From WLWS01 sp047638675 (lineage in GTDB: Bacteria > Pseudomonadota > Gammaproteobacteria > Eutrophobiales > Eutrophobiaceae), in NCBI GenBank assembly GCA_047638675.1, contig JBLIML010000124.1, positions 1 to 11,220 on the forward strand: a stretch of 11,220 nt of DNA, read 5' to 3'. The notes under the pieces are model-generated. The model did no database searches. It was not told where the DNA came from and saw nothing but the letters and a program-made list of their open reading frames with translations. The translations under genes were made by a program, and so were the position numbers. Positions 5,776 through 11,220 of the stretch are shown piece after piece (position 1 is the stretch's first letter; each line of letters opens with the position of its first letter).

Positions 5776-8088
5776 TCAGAATCGGTATTGCACTGAACCC
5801 ACGACACGTCGTGGTTGTTCCAGTGTCCCGATAACAATGGAACCAGGACCGGCTGCTGCGGGAAAGGTCAATGCATTCCCGGCGAAGTTCGGGAACTCTT
5901 GAACATCAATATAATATTCTTCATCCAAAATATTTTCGATATGAATGCCAAACTCCCAATTGTTCCATTCAATCCCGGCACCCAAATCAACTACCGTAAA
6001 ACCGGGATTTTCCCAGAAAGGAAAGTCGTCACCCGGTGCATCAAAAAATTGCGCATTGGTGGAAGCCGCGCCCTTGTGACGAAGCTGTAATCGGCCAAAG
6101 ACACGGGAATTGTTATTCAACTGCGCCTCATAATCCAGTGCGGCAGTGGCGCTCCATTTGGCTGTGTTTGGCGGGGTCATGCCTGAAATATCGGCACCCG
6201 TAACTGGTGATATCGTACCCCCATCCCACTCCGCATCGATGTAGCCGAAACCGGTGGAGAGTTTCCAGTTCTCGTGGATAGACCAGACCAGATCCCCTTC
6301 CAGCCCCCAATTTTTGGAATTCCCGGCGTTGATAATGCCTTCTACTATCGAACCCACTGCATCAGTTGTCTGTAGTTCGAACTGTCGGTCATTGTAGTCG
6401 ACAAAGAATGCGGCCAGCGTGAGGATCACACGATCATTCATCAAGCGCCCCTTATAACCAATTTCGAATTGAGTAGCATCTTCAGGCCCGTAACCAAACA
6501 AACTATTGGAAGTCGTGAAGTTTGAAAGATTAAAGTCACCCGGCTCGAAACTCTGAGAAATAGTCCCATAAACTATGGACCGCTCATCGAGGAACCAGGT
6601 GAGAGAACCGCGGCCCAGGACCTCAGTCTCGGCCTGTCGTCCGGAGAGGTTGGAATCACGATTTGTCCGTTCACTTTCCCAGCGGTCCACACGAAAACCA
6701 GCGGCAATTTCGAAATTATCCCATCGATAGCTGAAATTGGCGAAACCGGCCACCTGTTCGCGTTCACGATGGGCGTCTTCAAAAGGCAAGGCGACAACCA
6801 GTGCTGACTCTGTCGCATCAAGTGGTGGTGGTACGGGTAGACCACTAGTTGGATCCAGAAATCCAAATCCACCGGGAACAATGAGTTCCGCATCAATTTC
6901 TCTGCGATATTCTAAAAAGTAGGCACCGGCCTGCCATTGAAAAGCTTCATCACTTGTGGAGGTAAAACGCAACTCCTGAGTTAGTACGTTAAGCTGATGT
7001 GGCCGAATCAGATCCAGGACAAATTCCTGAGTGATATCCAGATCTGTTTGTCGCAATGAATCTGTATCGGTATAAGAGGTCACTGAGGTGACATCAAATT
7101 TTTCGAATTCATAAACGAGTTCCAGACTGGCCGCTATAGTGTCTCTTTTATGACGGGGATTGAAACTTGTATCAACGTTGGGGCTGTGAGTCAGATTGCC
7201 GCTCAACTCCCGGTTCCAGACATTGTTGGGCCCATCGAGTTCGTTGTAACGCACCGAGGCATAGGCCGAGAGGCGATCCGTGATCTCACCAGCCAGTGTC
7301 AATCGGGCGCCATACTTTTCCGTTTTACCTACATCCGGATCGTTGGTGTTGACACCGCCGTTCTGACGAACAGAATTGGGATTCACCAAAAATGAATCAT
7401 CTGTCATGGCAAATCCGAATATGCGTGCGGCCCAGGTATCCCCCAGCGGAATATTCACATGGCCTTCGCCATCAAAATAATTATCTTCACCACCCCGTAA
7501 TTTGACGCTTCCCGAGAATGATTCGGGATCAGGCCGTTTCGAGACGAATTTAACAGCACCACCAATATTGGCACCGCCATAGAGAATTCCCTGTGGTCCT
7601 TTTAGTACTTCAACACGATCGAAATCGCCAAAACGGGATGATGCATCAGAAAAAAGCTGTACATCGTCGAGATAAAAGCCAACACCCTGGGTATTACCAA
7701 AGCCTCCAAGTCCCCGGATAGAGACATTAGGAAAACCATCTGCACGCCTGCTCATATAGAGGTTCGGAACCAGCAGGCCAATATCTTCCAGTCCGTTGAT
7801 GTTTGCTGATTCGATCATATCACTGGAAAACGTGGCCAGGGATTCGGGGATCTCAAGTACATTCTCTTCACGCTTACGGGCGGTGACGATGATTTCTTCC
7901 AGGATCGAATTCGACTGCGCTATCACAGGCTGACTTGTGAGGAGCATGACTGCAGGCAAGCCAACAAGCATGCTAGCAATCATTGCGATCGCTAGTGTGT
8001 ATCCCCTGTACAGAATGTTTCTACAATGAGCATAGTGAACATTGACAGCGCCGACAGATTTTATATTTCCAGGTAAATATGTATTCAT
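5776..8088 (-). CDS. TonB-dependent outer-membrane receptor
   Basis: This 770-residue receptor moves a substrate across the outer membrane using energy from TonB-ExbBD. A hydrophobic segment at about 31-51 with a likely cleavage near A57-Q58 is the signal peptide, preceded by an unusually long 30-residue N-region. The TonB box (EEIIVTARKREE) starts at 64. The plug domain follows (about 75-185), with IRGLGGFGNTQGVGFYLDDV and DRVEVLKGPQGILYGGANIGGAVKFVSKRP. The rest is a beta-barrel ending in the C-terminal aromatic residue expected for Bam-mediated assembly (VQYRF). No siderophore enzymes or Fur-type genes are nearby. With two cupins and a glyoxalase downstream, an organic carbon substrate is a better guess than iron. 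Such receptors are often used this way in marine Gammaproteobacteria and sphingomonads. ATG at 8088 follows a seven-G tract acting as ribosome site. Later starts inside the long N-region cannot be excluded. Confidence 0.92.
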   Translation of the reverse strand: MNTYLPGNIKSVGAVNVHYAHCRNILYRGYTLAIAMIASMLVGLPAVMLLTSQPVIAQSNSILEEIIVTARKREENVLEIPESLATFSSDMIESANINGLEDIGLLVPNLYMSRRADGFPNVSIRGLGGFGNTQGVGFYLDDVQLFSDASSRFGDFDRVEVLKGPQGILYGGANIGGAVKFVSKRPDPESFSGSVKLRGGEDNYFDGEGHVNIPLGDTWAARIFGFAMTDDSFLVNPNSVRQNGGVNTNDPDVGKTEKYGARLTLAGEITDRLSAYASVRYNELDGPNNVWNRELSGNLTHSPNVDTSFNPRHKRDTIAASLELVYEFEKFDVTSVTSYTDTDSLRQTDLDITQEFVLDLIRPHQLNVLTQELRFTSTSDEAFQWQAGAYFLEYRREIDAELIVPGGFGFLDPTSGLPVPPPLDATESALVVALPFEDAHREREQVAGFANFSYRWDNFEIAAGFRVDRWESERTNRDSNLSGRQAETEVLGRGSLTWFLDERSIVYGTISQSFEPGDFNLSNFTTSNSLFGYGPEDATQFEIGYKGRLMNDRVILTLAAFFVDYNDRQFELQTTDAVGSIVEGIINAGNSKNWGLEGDLVWSIHENWKLSTGFGYIDAEWDGGTISPVTGADISGMTPPNTAKWSATAALDYEAQLNNNSRVFGRLQLRHKGAASTNAQFFDAPGDDFPFWENPGFTVVDLGAGIEWNNWEFGIHIENILDEEYYIDVQEFPNFAGNALTFPAAAGPGSIVIGTLEQPRRVVGSVQYRF

Positions 8089-8197
8089 CAGCTTCCCCCC
8101 CTTTGAGAACTGCTTGGGTGTAACTTGATTTCGGTTCCTGTGAACAAATCTGGCCGCACAGGATTTGAGTATCCGAAGGTAATGAAATTACTACTTC

Positions 8198-8226
8198 ATT
8201 ATAAGCGTTGTAATGTACCTAATATG
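8198..8226 (-). promoter_or_regulatory. predicted core promoter of the receptor operon
   Basis: The minus strand has a perfect -10 hexamer TATAAT at 8203-8198. The 17-base spacing places a poor -35 (CATATT) at 8226-8221. A good -10 with a poor -35 is typical of activator-dependent promoters. The 10-bp element AGGTACATTA fills the upstream part of the spacer. Transcription would start near 8191 and leave a leader of about 100 bases. Confidence 0.45.
8211..8220 (-). promoter_or_regulatory. candidate regulator half-site, promoter-proximal
   Basis: TAATGTACCT on the plus strand (AGGTACATTA on the minus strand) lies between the predicted -35 and -10 of the receptor operon. An exact inverted copy is at 8323-8332. 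It is a candidate site for the divergent AraC-family protein; this rests on position and repetition only. Confidence 0.4.
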
Positions 8227-8322
8227 GGCAAAATAAGCTTGTTTGTCCGTGACATTTCAGCAGGTCAGATGCGCAATCAATCCAATTTGGGAGTAACTAT
8301 TTGTGATATATAGAAATCTGGC

Positions 8323-8332
8323 AGGTACATTA
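8323..8332 (+). promoter_or_regulatory. candidate regulator half-site, distal
   Basis: AGGTACATTA on the plus strand is the exact inverted copy of 8211-8220, 112 bp away centre to centre. That is close to a whole number of DNA helical turns and would permit looping by a dimeric regulator, as known for AraC itself. The surrounding bases are not conserved beyond the ten. Confidence 0.4.
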
Positions 8333-8444
8333 TTTATATGTGCATTCAAATCGCCTCGATCCAGCGTGTCGCTGTTTGGCTTGCAGACCAATTACTTGGT
8401 TATTTACGCAAATCGTATTGGCTGAAAGTGAAAATAAACTACAC

Positions 8445-8450
8445 TATAAG
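8445..8450 (+). promoter_or_regulatory. possible -10 element for the AraC-type gene
   Basis: TATAAG at this position would give a leader of about 85 bases before the preferred start at 8544. No convincing -35 lies at the right distance (TTGGCT is about 21 bases upstream). Apart from the elements listed, the 455-base divergent region 8089-8543 shows no gene or hairpin that I can support. Confidence 0.2.
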
Positions 8451-8543
8451 AACGTCTGAGCCATTAGGCGTATGATGCAACAGTTCATCAAGGTGTGTTT
8501 GGGCTCGAATAGAAAGCTGTTTGAGAAAAATTGGGGGAGTTTA

Positions 8544-9521
8544 ATGACAGGGGACATTGTACAAGCGTCTGTCAATACCTGGTCGACAATGGAATTGGCG
8601 AGGTCTGACAGATATGACGCCTGGACCAGTATGCTCAATGAAACATACGGTCGCTGGGATGTTGAAAAGCCAGAGACAAAGGATTTTTTCGGCAACGTCA
8701 AATACTACGACGATTCTCTTATGAAGATCATCGAGTGTGTCTGTGATCCGTGTGCGGCATCACGTACGCGTGCTGGCATTATGGCTGACGGGCTGGAAAC
8801 CTTGACCATCCAATATGTATTAGAAGGGCGTGAGTTCATCGATTTTAATGGTGAGGAAATAACATTAAAACGTGGTGACTTATTAATATGGGACAGTACT
8901 AAGCCCATGTTTTTTCAAGTTCAGGAACGACTCCATAAAATTTCTGTAGTCCTGCCTCTGCAGCGGTTTCAGTCCTGGCTGCCGCGATCATGGTTCTCAA
9001 TCCGGCATTCTGTCAATGGTCATTCGAGCAATGGTCTTCTCTTAGCGCAGCACATTCAATCCTTAACCGCTTCCGTTTTTGACGGAGGATGTAAGGATAA
9101 TTACGCTCTTATTGATGCCACGATAGGTGTATTGGTCAATGCGCTGGATTTAGGGACAATCGAAGATCCAAAACCATTAAGAGTCACACAATTGAGTCAT
9201 GTTAAGACTTACATCAATGCTAATATTCGAAATTCTGCACTTTCACTGACACTGATAGCAAAAGCTGGAGGCATGTCATCCCGATACCTGCATTGGCTGT
9301 TTGAGTCTGAAAATGAAACAGTAAAGCAATACGTTTTTCGGCAAAGACTGGAGTTTTGTGCTCGCGACCTGTTGAATCCACGCATGAGGAACAGAAAAAT
9401 ATCAGACATTGCCTATTACTGGGGTTTCCATGACGCCACACATTTCAACAAACGATTCAAACAACAATATGATGTATCTCCAAGCACTTTTCGCGAAAAG
9501 ATGCACAGTACAATGTCATAA
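8544..9521 (+). CDS. AraC-family transcriptional regulator, FeaR-like
   Basis: This is a 325-residue activator with an N-terminal cupin-like ligand-binding domain (AraC_binding_2 / FeaR type, about 12-200) and a C-terminal double helix-turn-helix (about 215-318). In the sensor part, YVLEGREFIDFNGEEITLKRG and GDLLIWDSTKP are typical of this group. The first DNA-contact helix pair is around 232-255 (LSLTLIAKAGGMSSRYLHWLF). The second is around 286-315, carrying the AraC signature ISDIAYYWGFHDATHFNKRF and DVSPSTFRE. I prefer ATG 8544 over the upstream in-frame ATG at 8472, because GGGGGAG lies just before it and the extra 24 residues do not look like family sequence. It is divergent from the receptor operon and is its most likely activator, with the substrate or a cleavage product as inducer. 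It may also control the plus-strand genes further right. Confidence 0.88.
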   Translation: MTGDIVQASVNTWSTMELARSDRYDAWTSMLNETYGRWDVEKPETKDFFGNVKYYDDSLMKIIECVCDPCAASRTRAGIMADGLETLTIQYVLEGREFIDFNGEEITLKRGDLLIWDSTKPMFFQVQERLHKISVVLPLQRFQSWLPRSWFSIRHSVNGHSSNGLLLAQHIQSLTASVFDGGCKDNYALIDATIGVLVNALDLGTIEDPKPLRVTQLSHVKTYINANIRNSALSLTLIAKAGGMSSRYLHWLFESENETVKQYVFRQRLEFCARDLLNPRMRNRKISDIAYYWGFHDATHFNKRFKQQYDVSPSTFREKMHSTMS

Positions 9522-9579
9522 CAATCTGATATTCCCAAAAACTCGGAATTTTCGGCGTCCTAATGGACTTCCAAAGAGA

Positions 9580-9710
9580 GTCTGGCCGAAATTATCCGTA
9601 GGCTGTCCGTCCTGTCGCCATGGACAGGTAAAAATAAAATGAAATGTTATGGATATGGCGATCAGTTTAGATGCCGAGAAAGTTGGGGAATATTAAATAC
9701 TGCATGCCGC
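9580..9710 (+). pseudogene. possible decayed zinc-ribbon (transposase-like) fragment
   Basis: One frame gives GCPSCRHGQVKIK and then a stop (9601-9642). The adjacent frame continues with KCYGYGDQFRCRESWGIL from 9642. Joined across a one-base shift near 9636, this resembles the CPxC...G.QRYRCxxC zinc ribbon at the N-terminus of IS1-type and related transposases, with the last Cys changed to Ser. No catalytic part is recognisable downstream. The similarity is short and could be chance. Confidence 0.25.
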
Positions 9711-10100
9711 TGTTTGGCCAGAAATTCTTGTGAAAATTACCGAATGTAATATTCGTAATAACTCAATATTTCTAAAAGAACTGGAGAATTTATTATTCGA
9801 CTATTGGGAATATCATAATGATGATTTTTCGGTTGGCGCACAAAAAATAGCTGACGATGAGACGACACGAAAGTGGTAGAAACTATGTGTGCCGTGTCAG
9901 AAGCCTTTCGATACCTGTGAAGAAGGCGAATGATGGTCGATGAAGGAAAAAGTGTTTCCGCACGATTGATTCATCAGCGCGTTTCAGCAGTAAATAAGCT
10001 GAATTTGGATACTGGCAGTACTTAATACTACGTTTCCACCGAGCAGATAGATTTGGTCTCGGAATTGAGTAAACTGTTGGCCTTCAAGAGGGGGTTGTCT
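9711..10100. other. decayed intergenic stretch
   Basis: No convincing gene is visible. A 49-codon frame from GTG 9730 to a stop at 9877-9879 reads like protein (KITECNIRNNSIFLKELENL). It continues past the stop as KLCVPCQKPFDTCEEGE, and a 30-codon frame starts at ATG 9930. None has a ribosome site or a family I recognise. Repeated short frames in shifting phases suggest a decayed gene, perhaps the same remnant as at 9580-9710. Confidence 0.3.
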
Positions 10101-10511
10101 ATGACAACAATTTGCGATATTAAAGATTTGCAGCAACTGGCGCGCAAACGCGTGCCGCGAATGTTTTATGAGTACGCAGATTCAGGCTCGTGGACCGAGT
10201 CGACCTATCGGGCGAATGAAGCCGATTTTCAGGATATCAAGCTGAGGCAACGCGTTGCAGTCGATATTACCGAGCGTTCGGTTGCAACCAAAATTGTTGG
10301 CCAGCCGATAACTATGCCGGTTGCGTTGGCGCCGGTCGGTCTTACCGGTATGCAACATGCCGACGGCGAAATCAAGGCAGCAAGGGCGGCTGAAAAATTC
10401 GGGGTGCCCTTTACGCTGTCGACGATGAGCATCTGCTCGATTGAAGATGTCGGCAACGCTATGTGGTCTGGTCTCTGTACTGAGTCTCAGTGCAGAGACC
10501 ACAATCACTAA
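10101..10511 (+). pseudogene. lldD: FMN-dependent L-lactate dehydrogenase-type enzyme, N-terminal fragment
   Basis: Members of this family oxidise L-lactate or another 2-hydroxy acid to the 2-oxo acid and pass electrons to the respiratory chain. Full proteins have about 380 residues. Only 136 codons remain here, and family similarity stops at about residue 120. Seen features are MFYEYADSGSWTESTYRAN (the active-site tyrosine region), the FMN-binding strand PVALAPVGLTGM and GVPFTLSTMSICSIEDV. The catalytic histidine/arginine and the phosphate-binding C-terminal half are absent, so the product cannot be active. Translation runs through a 33-bp palindrome and stops at 10509-10511. ATG 10101 is preferred because AGAGGGGG precedes it and it matches family N-termini. 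The upstream in-frame ATG 10053 would add 16 unrelated residues. Other 2-hydroxy-acid dehydrogenases of the same family are possible. Confidence 0.8.
10469..10501. repeat. near-perfect 33-bp palindrome at the lldD breakpoint
   Basis: TGGTCTCTG at the left end and CAGAGACCA at the right are perfectly inverted. Inside them ACTGAG and CTCAGT also pair, leaving one T-G mismatch and a single central T. GGTCT is duplicated just left of it. It sits where similarity of the interrupted lactate-dehydrogenase gene ends. There is no T-run, so it is not a standard terminator; abutted terminal inverted repeats of a lost element would look like this. Confidence 0.7.
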
Positions 10512-10634
10512 ATATTTCACTGCCTTACGCGATAGTCGTCGCGCAGTAGCGGACATAAATCGATTGGTTACGAGAAATCAATAAAGCAGGTGATCTAACT
10601 TGTTAGTACCAATATATATAATGGGAGGCAGGAG

Positions 10635-11220
10635 ATGGAAGGCTTAAAAAATAAAACGGCGATTATTACCGGTGCTGCGGGTCTGCTCGGCATGGGGATT
10701 GTGAATAAATTTGTCGATGCCGGGGTCAGGGTGATTGCTGCCGATATTAATATCGAGCTGCTGACCAGGCGCCTTACTGAGAAACAGTCCAGTGCCATAG
10801 CAGTGCAACTGGATCTTGCTGATGATGACAGTATTAAGGCACTGATTGATAAAGTCAGTACAGATTATGGCGTTCTTGATTTTTTGATCAATGCGGCGAC
10901 CCTTTATCCGCCGGTTGAAGGTCTGGCGCGCACAGCGACTCGGGAGCACTGGCGCGAAGTAATGGATGTGAATGTGATTGGCTTTGCCCTGCTGACAAGT
11001 GGATGTCTGCCCCTGCTTATAAAAGACAAGCCCGGCTCAATAATCAATTTTTCCAGTATCGCCTCGCTCACCGCCGTGCCGAATATGTGGGTTTATCCCA
11101 CCAGCAAGGGCGCCATTAACCAGTTAACTAAATCGCAGGCCGTCGATCTGGCGCCACACAAGATAAGGGTGAATGCCATCGCGCCCGCATGGACCTGGTC
11201 CGATCCGGTTTCCGCACTGT
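10635..11220 (+). CDS. short-chain dehydrogenase/reductase, 3' end outside the window
   Basis: At least 195 residues of a classical SDR are present, out of about 250 expected. It should oxidise an alcohol or reduce a carbonyl with NAD(P). The dinucleotide motif is T12-G13-A-A-G-L-L-G19, with Leu where the second glycine usually stands. D37 at the end of the second strand favours NAD. The structural NAG motif is N86-A-A. The catalytic set is N113, S141, Y154 and K158 (YPTSK), with the normal 13-residue Ser-Tyr spacing. The segment IRVNAIAPAW (P184) is also typical. ATG 10635 has GGAGG six bases upstream. It begins 123 bases after the broken dehydrogenase and is probably part of a plus-strand catabolic operon continuing to the right. 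Its substrate cannot be predicted. Confidence 0.88.
   Translation, partial: MEGLKNKTAIITGAAGLLGMGIVNKFVDAGVRVIAADINIELLTRRLTEKQSSAIAVQLDLADDDSIKALIDKVSTDYGVLDFLINAATLYPPVEGLARTATREHWREVMDVNVIGFALLTSGCLPLLIKDKPGSIINFSSIASLTAVPNMWVYPTSKGAINQLTKSQAVDLAPHKIRVNAIAPAWTWSDPVSAL

Noticed and set aside
8472..8543. Upstream start of the AraC-type regulator
   Set aside because: The ATG at 8544 has a much better ribosome site, and the 24 extra residues do not fit the family.
10617..10622. TATAAT as promoter of the short-chain dehydrogenase
   Set aside because: The start of transcription would fall inside the ribosome site, and no -35 is at the right distance.

Overview
The window looks like chromosomal DNA of a Gammaproteobacterium, probably marine and heterotrophic. 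This rests on a TonB-dependent outer-membrane receptor with a divergent AraC regulator, a FeaR-like regulator type, moderate GC content, CCGG-type terminators and tRNA-Ser-like ends. It is an inference from gene types; there is no phylogenetic marker.

Positions 1-3910 form a mosaic accessory region. It opens with what may be the last bases of a tRNA-Ser gene and its terminator. Two imperfect copies of a ~125-bp hairpin-rich repeat follow (66-190, 245-368). An IS5-type insertion sequence (372-1945, 17-bp terminal inverted repeats) sits just after the second copy. Next comes an orphan HigA antitoxin whose HigB partner survives only as a C-terminal stub. A GSU2403-type nucleotidyltransferase-fold protein is then flanked by two 82-bp direct repeats. 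Each repeat runs from GGGGGCAAC to a tRNA-Ser-like 3' end, as expected of integrase attachment sites, but no integrase is present.

Positions 4080-9521 hold the most coherent unit. A four-gene minus-strand operon reads TonB-dependent receptor, ChrR/DAD-type cupin, zinc-type glyoxalase I, second cupin. It ends at a strong hairpin terminator and is divergent from an AraC-family activator. A perfect 10-bp inverted pair (TAATGTACCT / AGGTACATTA, 112 bp apart) lies between the two; one copy is inside the predicted core promoter of the receptor operon. The working hypothesis is uptake of an organic substrate, oxygenolytic C-C cleavage by mononuclear-metal cupins, and removal of a 2-oxoaldehyde (methylglyoxal-like) product by glyoxalase. 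Acetylacetone dioxygenase followed by glyoxalase is the known chemical precedent.

Positions 9522-11220 are a decayed stretch followed by further catabolic genes on the plus strand. There is a possible frameshifted zinc-ribbon (transposase-like) remnant. A lactate-dehydrogenase-type FMN enzyme is cut off after ~120 residues at a near-perfect 33-bp palindrome. A short-chain dehydrogenase starts at 10635 and runs off the window. The dehydrogenase fragment would fit the methylglyoxal-to-lactate idea, but it is broken here.
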